Positions 27,148-38,075 of a stretch of 64,000 nucleotides of DNA are shown piece by piece. The translations under genes were made by a program, and so were the position numbers. Location of the stretch: assembly GCF_000247815.1 (NCBI RefSeq), contig NC_021675.1, positions 68,488,051 to 68,552,050 of the forward strand. The letters are read 5' to 3'. Origin of the DNA: Ficedula albicollis (lineage: Eukaryota > Chordata > Aves > Passeriformes > Muscicapidae). Each line of letters starts with the position of its first letter. The stretch's first letter is position 1. Under the pieces are notes generated by a model, which saw only the letters and a list, made by a program, of their open reading frames with translations, was not told where the DNA came from and did no database searches.

Positions 27148-27365
27148 CATAGAATCGTGGAATGCCAGGTGGGAAAGGGCCTCAAAGATCATCTGGTCCA
27201 GCCTTTCTTGGCCAAAGCACAGTCTAGACAAGATGGCCCAGAAACCTGTATCATAAATGTGTCCACTGTTGGGAAACTACCACTTCCCTGGGAAGATTAT
27301 CCCAAAGGCTGACTGTTCCTGTTGGGAGAAAATTCCCCCCTTGTGTCTAACTGGAACCTCCCCAT
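27148..27365 (-). mobile_element. Diverged CR1 LINE fragment, minus strand
   Basis: TCATAGAATCGTGGAATGCC, GGGCCTCAAAGATCATCTGG, CCACTTCCCTGGGAAGATTA and CCCCTTGTGTCTAACTGGAA are the CR1 reverse-complement landmarks in order. About 215 bp of a strongly diverged, older copy. Confidence 0.85.
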
Positions 27366-30200
27366 CAGTGACATTACCCACTACCCCTCATCTTTTTCAC
27401 CAGCACTTTGGATTCTGCTGCCCCAGTGTCAAGCCCACCTCACTGATCCAGTCAGCCCAGTGCCAAAAACTCCCCTTGCCTCTTCTAGGCATGTGGATTC
27501 CACTATCCCCAGTAATCTCCAGTAATCAAGATAATCCAGTATCCAGTACTACTTTAGAATAAAAATTAATGGAAATGGATGCTTTATATAAATTTCATTT
27601 AAAAAAAATAAAAGAGGGATGGGTTGTTCTGTGGAAAATTCTCAAAACAAAGCTATTTACTTATTGCAGATTCCCATTATGGACATGGGGAAAGCACCCC
27701 TGGAGGGGACTAAGGTTGCCCAAAGAGACCATGGAGCTCACCCTTGGAGACAGAGTGAGAGGATGAGGCCCTAAGCAACCCCATCACACACTGAAAGAAG
27801 TTTTGCTTCGAGCAGACTTGATCAGATACCATCCCCTGGTTCCTTCCATCAAAAGGTATTCTCTGATTCTGTATTAGCACAGTAATGGCAGTCCTAAACT
27901 TCAGTTCTGTGTGCTAATGTTGGGGAAAAAACTCTGATGATATTGAGAATAAAATTCACGGTGAGAACTACTAAGAGGTCATTAAGTTTCCTTGTTACGT
28001 ACATTGAGTTTGATTATCCAAATAAATTACAATTTCTTACTAATCAGACAATCTTTGCAGCACAATACAACAAGAAGCTGCCATAGTTACACAAGTGAAT
28101 CAGTTTGAGGGGGCTGTGAGAGTTGTCATGATATTAGGAATTCTATTTGGGGAAGTAATTATCTATACACGATGTAAATGATCAATCATTGTGAAGTTAG
28201 TAACAAATGTGGGGTTTACATGGCTCATTAGTATCCACGATACAGAGACACACACACTACTGAAAGTTTCTGTCACTGAGAATCACAAGTACTGCAGTAT
28301 GTTTTTCCTTGATTTAAACAGATAGGAGTTCTGTGGAAGAAGAAGACAACATCCTCGTTTTTTCATCCCAAAATAGTGTCAGGAGTCAGGATTCTTTTGT
28401 TGGTGCAAGGCTATGAGAGGAAAGCGCTCATCACCTGTGCTGCTCTCAGAAAACCTGAAATATTGGGAAGGTAACTGCTCCCTCAGCCAGCAGGGAGTAA
28501 CAGCCAGATCTGGCAGGAAAACTCCAAATGTAGGGTGACATAAGCACTGGAATATTCACAGGATAAGATCAGCACCCAGTGCTGGGCACTTTTTGCATTT
28601 CAAAGCCAGGAAGAGGATTCATTGACAACACTGACATCAAAGGCTGAGTCACTGAGGGGACTCACTCACTCACAAGGAGCTTTAAATACTTTCCCTTGCT
28701 GCATTAAGCTCTGAGGCTGCACAGTTTGAGAGATCAGAGGTCATGAAAAGGCCAGAATTTAAACAAGTTGGGAGAAATCGTGAGATACCAGCACCTGAAT
28801 CTAAAAATAGCAAGGTTACTGCAGGAGCTGCATTTACTTCTCTTCCTAGCACAGCCAACCCTTGTCTTTAGAGATTATCTTGTTTGTTGTTAAAGTAGTT
28901 ACCTAATTACAAAGGCAGCTGTATTTCCCTGTAATGACCCTGATTAGCGATGTGAATTGACCTCAATTGACTACTGATTCTTGCAATTACCTTTTAAGTG
29001 TGATAATAGGTATGTAAATGTTGCATCTGAACACAAAGTACCTCTTCCAGATACAGAATGAGTTAGTCCATCAGGCATTAGATTAATGTTTTTCTTGAGA
29101 TAGTTTTCTGGGGTATTTTTGCCCACTGCTGTATCAACATTAGTAAGCAGCAAAGTATCACAGGAGAAACTGAGGCAAAGGCAAGATTTTACAATCCTTG
29201 TGAAATCCTGAATTGAATAAATAAGAACTGTCAAGATCAGAGTCAGAAAAAATTTAAAACAGGCTATTTGAAATCCTAAGTTCTTATTTTTGAGCAATTA
29301 AAATTTGTCCAAATAAAAATAAATATAACATCAAGCTTATAATTAATAATATCAGAAGAAATATCACTACTTTATTACTTATGAGTTGAACATCTATAGG
29401 CTTCACTAAAAATTGGTCAGAGGTTAGAACTCTCCTCAAAACCCTGAAAAAAACAAAATCCCATTTTAGATCCATGTTCCAAAGCTGGATTTGGATTTGT
29501 ATGCTGGGAAAAATTAGATATTGATTCTGGGCTTCTTTTCTCACATCCAAGAAGGAACATTGATACCAGTGCTGAAGATGTTACCTAATGTGTACTTGTT
29601 AGAAAATTACAAAAGTAATGATTAAAGATAGTAGCCAAAAATATAATTTTCTGAGTTCAATGGCTCATGAAAGAATGAGCTTTACCTCCAGGCAGGATTT
29701 CTGTGCTAAAAGGCAAGGTCTATCAACACAAAAACTTGGCATTTCCAAGCTATCATTTGGCATTTCTTAATTCCCAGGTGACACGTTGGATCTCAGAATG
29801 CTGTCAGCTGAAATATGTGAAATGAAAAACCTAGGACCAAGTTATCTAAACCTGTACTCGAAAAAGTAAGAAACAGAAGTGTTACAATTTTTTGATGAAT
29901 AGCACAACACAAATGAAAGAGGAAATGAAATTAAATAACGGGTCATATAAATGAAAGCCTCTTCAACCAGAAGACTATCAGCAACCAAGCAGGAGCAGTA
30001 CAAGCTTCCAACTTAGGATAAAAACATCCTGAGAAGGGAGAGTGAACAGAGATCAGCAGTAGAGAGAAATTCCTTCCAGATTTCTCCGGTGACGCTGTTT
30101 TGGCTATAAAGCATCTTCGACTTCAAAACACAGAAGAACAAATCAGATGATATGAGAGAATCCTCTAAGAACACAAAGCTGATCACTCAACATCTGTCAG
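27366..30200. other. Non-coding stretch
   Basis: No gene is recognised. A possible conserved non-coding segment near 28.9 kb is listed separately. Confidence 0.6.
28880..28985. promoter_or_regulatory. Possible conserved non-coding element, homeodomain-type motifs
   Basis: The stretch packs CCTAATTAC, GTAATGACC, GATTAGCGATG and TCAATTGAC within about 100 bp, i.e. several ATTA cores in a non-repetitive context. Developmental enhancers in gene deserts often look like this. It is an inference from motif density only; any AT-rich segment carries some ATTA by chance. Confidence 0.2.
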
Positions 30201-30363
30201 AACGGTTTGGATTGGAAGGGACATCAAAAGATCATCCAGCCCCACCCTCTGCCATGGGCAGGACACGTTCCACCATCCCAGGCTGCTCCAAGCCCTGTCC
30301 AGCCTGGCCTTGGACACTTCCAGGGATCCAGGGGCAGCCACAGCTTCTCTGGGCACCCTGTGC
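30201..30363 (-). mobile_element. CR1 LINE 3' fragment, minus strand
   Basis: The plus strand shows GGATTGGAAGGGACATC, GATCATCCAGCCCCACCC, CTGCCATGGGCAGGACACG, GCTGCTCCAAGCCCTGTCC, ATCCAGGGGCAGCCACAGC and TGGGCACCCTGTGCC. A clean songbird CR1 end of about 160 bp. Confidence 0.95.
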
Positions 30364-31759
30364 CTATTTCTCTTTGGTAGAAGAAAACAGGAGACAAACT
30401 ACAGTGAAATGCACCAAGAAACAACCCAAATGTTGAGAAGATGTATATTTAATACATATTTTTAGGCTTTCAAATATTTTCCTCACTAGCTATTTCCTCT
30501 AGTGTTTGTTAACTTGCTATTTGCTAAAGCACTCCAATATTTGCAGAGTGTCTCAGAAATCTCATTAATCACCTCCTAAAAGCACTAAGCCAATTAGTAT
30601 GTGTGGCACCCACCAGAAGAGAGCTCTGAACTGTGATGTTGTCACCTAGTTCTGTAATAAACTGCTGTCATCATCATTACTACTAACAGCGACCCAGTGT
30701 AGATGTTTTACAACACACTGGTAAAACACCAGGCTTTAAAACTGCCATCTTTTTAGGAAATTATTTCTTCAAGATCCAATTAAAAGAGAAAGAAAAAAAA
30801 AAGATGGAAGTTCAGTAAGTTAATAAATGAGTTTCTCAAATTTAAAACTGTTTGTTTTTCCTCTCCTCACTAGAATTAGCTCATATAAAGAGAAACTCAT
30901 ATTTACCCAGTAAGGTATCTCTTTAAATCTTGCTTTAACAAGCTGCACTGACATACAGGAGATTCATATGCAGCATATCAAAATAAGAATTCCTCTGTTT
31001 TGCTCTTTGTGTGTGTGATATAAAAATTAAGAAAAAAAAAACAAAAAAACAACAAACCTCCTTAAGCTTTAAAGAGGATGATTCACCATAAAGATTTAAT
31101 TCATTGAAAAGAAAAAACTACAATGCCTTTTGAAATAAAAGCAAGAATACTAACACCAAATCTTAGTTCTACAAAGAAATGGAATTTATGCAACACACAG
31201 CTCAATATCCATAGGTTACTTATATTATTCACAACTTAGTAGCAGCCTACACTTCCATCATAAATTGCAATGAAGCTTTTCTTTATGAGACCATCTCCTT
31301 TCATCTCCAACTAAGAATGTAAAAATATACTACCCTACCTAAAATATGAATTGCATCACTTCTAAAAATATACTGATATCTATATGTGTCCCTTCACTGG
31401 AGGAATTTTTAGCGCTATAACCAGGCAGTATCCCAACAGCTTTTTCAAGAATTAGCAGGAAGAAGAAAGGGGCTAAAATATCTGTTTCACTTGGGTCAGG
31501 CAGCCTCACTTAGCATCATATGGTTTCTGCAGGCTACCAGGCAACAACACTGTCTGGCAATTCTTATCTCCACTTTCTAAATTTCTGAAAATCAAGGAGC
31601 AGAACAGCAGAAAACGTGCATTAATGAGCCCAGCATTCCCACTTGGGTACCTTCCTCCCACTGGTTCCCTACTCTTAACTCACAGGGTTCGATTTTTGCA
31701 GCAGTGCAGTTAAACTCTCAGAGTAAAAACAAAACAACAAAAAGGAAAAAAGGGGGAAA

Positions 31760-31960
31760 ATGCATGAACTCGGTTCAGTTCTCGTGATTTACTAGTAGTA
31801 AATCAGCGAGTATAGCCCAAAGGAATGTTAACAGGTATTCACTGCTTTCAGAAGAACTTTACATGATTTGAATATTGCTTAGCAACACCGACACTATTTA
31901 AAGGGCTGTGACAATAACATATGTATGAGTAGGTCCAGAAAATAGCAGCTTCATGACACC
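31760..31960. promoter_or_regulatory. Possible conserved non-coding element with palindrome and X-box-like site
   Basis: A perfect inverted repeat lies at 31785-31805 (arms TGATTTACT and AGTAAATCA, three-base centre). About 70 bp further is ATTGCTTAGCAAC (31874-31886), which matches the RFX X-box consensus at 11 of 13 positions by eye. Several CpGs (CTCGG, CTCGTG, AGCGAG, ACCGAC) survive here although the window is CpG-poor. Together these suggest a constrained regulatory segment; this is inference only. Confidence 0.3.
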
Positions 31961-32810
31961 CATAGCATGCTTTATCCAGAAAGCTGTATTCTTCTGCCTT
32001 ATGTCCCTATTCTCTCAAGGAGCAAGTTCTCATTCCAGAACACAAACAAGACTTAAAGGATCAAAGCAAGTAGAAGACTTAGATAATGTCACACAGACCA
32101 CACACTTTTGGCTTCTAAATGCTTAAAACTACAGTTCAAACAAATACATTATCATTAAATTTATTGTTTGTCCTTTGGCAAAAGAAATCCCTACATTACT
32201 GAGTTCTGCCCTGTGCTTATGAAATACCAGAACATCTTTCAAAATGGATAAATTGAAGATTTGCTTATCAGACGAAATAAATAGGAAAAAAAGATGCAGT
32301 GGGAGTTCTGTTGCTGTGTCAGATAATGAAGAGGGGACTGGAGAGGTGACACAGAGATGTTCACCCCAGCCTAATCCTCTCAACATCCTACTTCATTCCC
32401 ACACAGCACCGGACTATACAAACAAGGTACCAATTTCTCAAAATAAAAAGGTGGCAACGAGTCGTGTAACATCTATTTATTAAAAACACAACAGGGAATA
32501 GGGTTTTGCACAGAATATTGGCTTTATCAGCCTAATGCAGTGGAATTGCTGCCTGTGTTTTAGAGTTGAACCACAACAGGGGATTGAAGAGTGCAGCAAC
32601 AACGACAGAAGTGATACGCATATTTTACTGTGGAATATGATAGCAGACATCATGATAGGATAAAACAGGCGTAGAAGGGAGATTTGGGGACATTATTCTC
32701 TCCAAGTGGTAAATCACAGGCATGATAGGGATGAGAAGAGTTTTGCAAAAGAAGCCATTTGCGGCGCAGAGCTTCATCCACCCTGCAAAGCCCGAAATAA
32801 TGCAGCAGGG

Positions 32811-32824
32811 CTGCCACCTGCTGG
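32811..32824 (-). promoter_or_regulatory. Predicted CTCF binding site
   Basis: The minus strand reads CCAGCAGGTGGCAG, which fits every position of the vertebrate CTCF core consensus CCASYAGRKGGCRS. It lies in a locally GC-richer, CpG-containing stretch (GCGGCGCAG just upstream on the plus strand). CTCF binds such sites to anchor chromatin loops and domain boundaries. A lone motif match does not prove occupancy; orientation is minus. Confidence 0.55.
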
Positions 32825-34270
32825 AACCCGGCAAGGCACAGCCAGAAAAGGGCCCAGAAATCAGCCATGCTGGATGGAGAAAAACAAGAGGGAGTGGCTG
32901 CTTACAGGGGAAATTGTGGTATTTATAGCAGGAGCGTGCAGATAGAATTGGATTAGATTCATGCATCCGAGGAAAGAGCATCAATACACTCCCAAAGTCC
33001 TTCAGACCAAATCACATTTAAGGATCCAAACTTCAGTGAATTCTCCACACTTATCAGGAAGGACTTTTTTTTTTTTTTTCCCAAAGGGTTTGGGCAGTGG
33101 TCCAAGACATACAAAAACGATAGAAGAGCAAACAGAACACATGATAGCCCAGAAACGTTCAACCTACTGTTATTCAAGTCTATCTACCATTAGCAGAGTT
33201 AAAATACCATGAAAACATCAGAAAAGACATTAACTGAAGTCAGTTTTTCAGTGTTCCTACTGAATGGAAAGAATATTCTAATTTTATACAAATTGATCAA
33301 ACTAGCCTGCATTTCAGGCCTAAGAAGTAAAGCTTTCCTAAGTAAGACAATTTCCAAATTAATTGATATATGAATATTGCCTCTCAAGTAAATCACTGCC
33401 ACTTGCCTTCCTTTTTTCTTTACTGCTCTGTAGCTCCTTCCTTATCTCTACCTTTTTATCTTCTCTCTACAATTCCTCTTACTTTTAATGTTTCCATGGC
33501 AATGACAGCAAAAGAAAAGATTAAATATGCTTTGTGTATTTCTTCCTTTTTTTACACAAAATTTTAGAAGATGGCAAAAAGAAAGAAATAACATCACATA
33601 TCCCTCAGAAAGTGATGCCAGAGTCAGGCCAATAACTCATTATGCAATCAGAAGGATTTACCAATTAGCAGCTATTTGTATGCTCATCTTCATAAACATT
33701 TAAACAGCTCTAAATACAGTCTGTTCAAAAAACAGAGGGAGAGAAAGTAAGAATGCATAATCCAATAGAGAATAGAAAGTTAAAGTATTTAACTAGAACT
33801 GTTAAGGGTTATTGGATACCTTCTGGATAACATCCAAAGTGTGTTCTACATTTTTATATTGAAGTATTTATATTAAGGCAAAAAGTTGCAGATCTGTAGT
33901 TAGGAATAAATGGATCTTTGCATCTGAAATTAAAATTAAGTAGGGGAGCCTATCCAACAGCTGCATTTTTTCAACCCTACTCAAAGCAGAGGGCTCTCCT
34001 TTAATAGTTCACTTGTTGGAAGAGGAATTCTGCAACTAAGCTGCAATTCCCACATCTCAAGAACCTGCCAGATGCACTAAAAACATAACTGAAACCATTT
34101 ATTGTAGAAATACTTTAGAATGCAACAAGGAAGAATTCATTCTATTTTTAAAGCCCTCTCCTGAAGCACCCATGGATCAATAAGAGCCATTTCCAACTCT
34201 CATGGTAACAAAGATATTCTGTATATGTTCAGTACAACCCTGAAAAATACACAGACGAGTCTGGGCCAAT

Positions 34271-34390
34271 GTCGTGTAAAGAGTTCCCCACTTGGGGAAC
34301 TCAAATTACAATGCTTTGGTACTGGCACTTGTGGTGTAAAGAGTTCCCCACTTGGGGAACTCAAAATACAATGCTTTGGTACTGGCAATT
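34271..34390 (+). repeat. Tandem duplication, 60-bp unit x2, each with a perfect hairpin
   Basis: Copies occupy 34271-34330 and 34331-34390 and differ at three positions. Each contains the inverted repeat GAGTTCCCC-ACTT-GGGGAACTC (34281-34302 and 34341-34362): a perfect 9-bp stem with a four-base loop. None of the three differences falls in the hairpin. Confidence 0.96.
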
Positions 34391-36334
34391 GTAGGACTTC
34401 AGGAAATCTGAGCTTTTCTCTCTTCCAAAGTATTTGTCAGTTAGGTAAAAGTGAGTAACTTCCTCTAGTGGTTTTTTCTGACTTTTTTTGGTGAGAAAAC
34501 AATTTCCCAAATTAAGACATTGACACTCGAAAATGGTCATGTCAAGGTTACGTTTAACTGGGAAAGGTAACTGGATTATCCATTAACTTTTAGGAATTTA
34601 TATGGCATTGCTTAACTTTAGAACACAATCCAGTTTTTAGTCTTACAATAAACACACACATCCAAATCAATACAGTGGTTCCCTTTTAATTTTATTTAAA
34701 AATTAATTAGACCAAAGCTGATTGAACTCTGCCTCAGGCTTTTCTTCTAGACATCCATTTTAAAATCCTCTGGTCTGTATAGACAGCTGAAGTTGCTGCA
34801 GGATTTTCCATTACTTGCTTTAGTATTTAAAGTCTGATAGATGCTGGTTCACTGATATTTAGAGATCTGGTCTATTTTCAGAGGAAAGAGATATTTATAT
34901 TTCTCAGGGAGTTCAAGTACTGAATACATGACAAGGCTGAGCAGTAACCACACAGATGTGAACCCCAGAAATCCCACTTCCATGAGTTGGATCAAATACT
35001 TCCCTGAAGCCCTGCTACTTTAGTCATGTAGATATTGTATGCAAAGAGGATCTGAAACATCCTTCGAAAATTCAGATGGGTGGGAATTACATGAAAAATT
35101 GGCTTTTTCTTTCCTATGCAGAATATACACCTATACTCAAAAGGTTCAAGTATCTTTGGGGATATTTTTTCCTCTTTACCTCTAGCCCATAAAGGATCCA
35201 TCACCACCTCACACAATGTGAAATGCTCCAAAGCTTTACTCTTGCAAATCATATTGACCAATAGGTTTGGTGTAAGTTTTTCAAGATTTCAAGATTCTCA
35301 CAAATTTAACATCATTCTTTCAGACATTTGGGTCTCCACAAACAATGGAGAACACTGATTAACCCTTAAATTATACTTTGAACCCCAGGGAGTTTATACA
35401 AATGACCACCAAAATGAAAGTTTTCCTATACTGAAGTTCTGATGAGATGTTTAAAGCAGCTCTTTATAAGAAAGCAATAAATGTTGGGAAAGTGGACATT
35501 ACTTGTGACTGATTTCCATTCCCTGTCTGCAAGTGCTTACACAATTAACCTTTTGACATGAAGATCTCCTATTAATAAGAAATCTGGAATGTGTGTGCCA
35601 AGGAGTTTATAAGTTAATATGATGTATTACTTGACTGTCTCCAGAAAAATAAGCACATTGGCCTGGTATTGCATATCTAACCACCTATTTCATGTTCAAA
35701 ACAGAGTTCTTATAATTTGAGTAATCCATCTTGATAGAATTTTTTTGTGATTAATTCATGTTTTCCCCCGTTAAATCCTTAGCCGAGTGACAATGCAAGC
35801 TTTTATATGGGAAAAAAAAGACCTAAGGATATACTGACTTTTATTTCAGAATGTAATACATAATTTCATGTATTGTTCTTCATCACTAAAGTACATCATC
35901 CTTTCTTCTCACGTTTGGTGGGGTTTTTCTTCACTTTTATTGTCTGTGAAGGTTATTGCAATTTACAGAGCCAGTTTAATTTTGAAACTTTTCAGGCCTC
36001 CTTGCCCTCTGATGTAAGTTTTCTGCAGAAGGAACCACACCCCTCTCTCACTATTTGGAAATCTTCACAGTTACAAGGTACAATAAGGAGCTTGGATGGA
36101 AGCCTGAAAACTATTTTCCTCTAGAAACATTTAACTAAATGAATAAATTTCCACAAATGGAAAAAAAAAAAACTGTTTTCTTCTGGAAGCTGTTCATTGT
36201 CAAAATAAAGAACATCTCTTCAGAAGATGTATTTCTTAAAAATAAGAATAAATTTCTTTTTTCATGATCATTTGAAGGCCAGCAAACTGCTAAGAGGAAA
36301 CTCAGAGTGGCAAGTATCAATTTGGTCCTTCTTG
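34391..36334. other. Non-coding stretch
   Basis: No gene, RNA gene or repeat is recognised in this AT-rich segment. Confidence 0.6.
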
Positions 36335-36412
36335 GGGTATTGTAAGAGTCTGAGCAAAGGTTGGATTTGATGCTATGGGAGGTCTTTTTTAACATCAACG
36401 AGTCTATGATTT
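36335..36412 (+). mobile_element. CR1 LINE 3' terminal fragment
   Basis: CTTGGGGTATTGTAAGAG, AGCAAAGGTTGGATTTGATG, GGAGGTCTTTTTTAACATC and GAGTCTATGATTTC match the 3' tail of the CR1 subfamily that also forms the 23.4-kb copy. About 78 bp, diverged. Confidence 0.85.
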
Positions 36413-37938
36413 CCCATAGAATCAAACAGAGAAAAAAACGTGCAATACAAATCTGATTAATGTCAAGATACTTGCAAATACATTGTCCATAACTGTACAT
36501 TCTCATGCTCTCACATTTAACAAAGGTTTAAAAGTAAAAACAAAACAAAACAAAAGCAACCAAAAAATTTAAAATCATGCTAAAGATCAGGTGGGAAAAC
36601 AGAATACATATCAATAAACTAAATATAAGAAAAGATTTAGAGAAGACCACATAATTCAGAAAGAAATTGATAATGCAAAACTACACACAGGTTTAAATAG
36701 CTATTTTTCAAAACCATGTGAAGGTTTTCAATTAGAAATTATTCTTGATGTTATTTGTAATAGCTTGATTTGCATATTTAAAGTAAATATACTCCAATTC
36801 CTTTCTCAAATGTTCTTCTCCCACTCTTAAATGATATCAGCTCATTTAACAACTCGTAGTCAAACATGTTCCAAACTGCAGAGGATTATTGTGAAGCAAA
36901 AATAATTCTGCCATTCTAAAAAAAAGTGGCTGGCAATTAGTGATTTCAGTTGGCCTTTTCTCCACAGTGTTTATCAGAATGTTATATTTAAGCCTTATTA
37001 AAATGTACAGAGATTCTAAAATCTTAAATATAGATTTCCTTGCTAATTCTCTGTCAAAGTCAAATAGATAAAACATAAATGTGGAAACAATCTTAGACAA
37101 AAGAAATGGAATGGCCATATTGGGTAAAAAATGAATCATTGGATTGATATACCAATATGGTCTGTATTCCCCTTTGATTTTCTTGAACTTAAACTTGAGC
37201 TTAAACTCTTTTTTTACCTAAGAGTAGCATAAAATCTGACAGGGTCAAGAGAAAATGAAAATTAACACTTTTAAAGTATATTTATATCTATTAAAGTTAA
37301 GCTGTTGGCTTTTTCCTCATCCAAATTTGAACTATCAGCTCCTCATGCATATTTTTCACACACTAGAAAATTCCCTCCTTTCTTTGTCAGAAATATTCTA
37401 CCCATAATTGATGGCTTGGAGAAAACATGGAGAATCTATGAGATTCTTTACTTTAAATTATATCTTCATCTCATTTCTCCATCAATCTCATCATTTATTT
37501 GTATAAAACTAGGGCAGTAAAGTTTAATTGTTTTGCTTTTTCATCAAAGTGAAATGGATCATCAGATTTTGATCTTGCTATTCAATATTAACAAGATATC
37601 AGTGTATCACAGAATGCCATATTTTTTTCACTAGTTTTTATCAGAATGAAGGTGAGCTGGGCTATAGCTTTAGACATGTCCAGCACAAATTGTCTTCAAA
37701 GATTTTCCCTTTGGCAAGAGGAGGCAGTGACAGCACAAAACCTCAGAGGAACTTCATGATCACCCTTCTGTGTGCTTCCAGGAGAAGTTTTTATGGTTAA
37801 AAAAAAAAAAAAATAGCAAAAAGAAACCCCCTAACTCCCAGCAGTGACCCACAACCAGATTTCTTGGGGCTGTGCAGAGGTACATATTCTGGCCAAACTC
37901 TTGCTTGCCCTTGCTACACACAAAAAGAGGACATAAAT
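36413..37938. other. Non-coding stretch
   Basis: AT-rich DNA with an (AAAAC)n-like run near 36536-36556 and an A15 run near 37799-37813. No gene is recognised. Confidence 0.6.
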
Positions 37939-38075
37939 AGAATAATGGAATCATTTAGGTTGGAGAAAACTTCCAGGATCATTGAGTTAAGTCAGCACAG
38001 CCAAGGCCAGCCCAAAGCCATGTCCCCAAGTGCCACATCTACACATAAAAGCTCCTTCCATGGTGAAGACCCTTT
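37939..38075 (-). mobile_element. CR1 LINE fragment, minus strand
   Basis: AATGGAATCATTTAGGTTGG, AACTTCCAGGATCATTGAG, AAAGCCATGTCCCCAAGTGC and CACATCTACACATAAAAG, then CTTCCATGGTGAAGAC. This order (terminal octamer, GGTTGGA, ATCATTGAGT, CCATGTCCC, TGCCACATCTACAC) is characteristic of an older avian CR1 subfamily read in reverse. Confidence 0.9.

Larger units (their letters stand above)
30364..34270. other. Non-coding stretch with possible regulatory segments
   Basis: No gene is recognised. The two segments of interest, near 31.8 kb and 32.8 kb, are listed separately. A T15 run lies near 33065-33079. Short frames over 32625-32984 exist on both strands in the GC-richer part and show no known motif. 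Confidence 0.6.

Noticed and set aside
32625..32984. 119-codon minus frame over the GC-richer pocket
   Set aside because: No known motif; competing plus-strand frames of similar size; more likely non-coding with a CTCF site.
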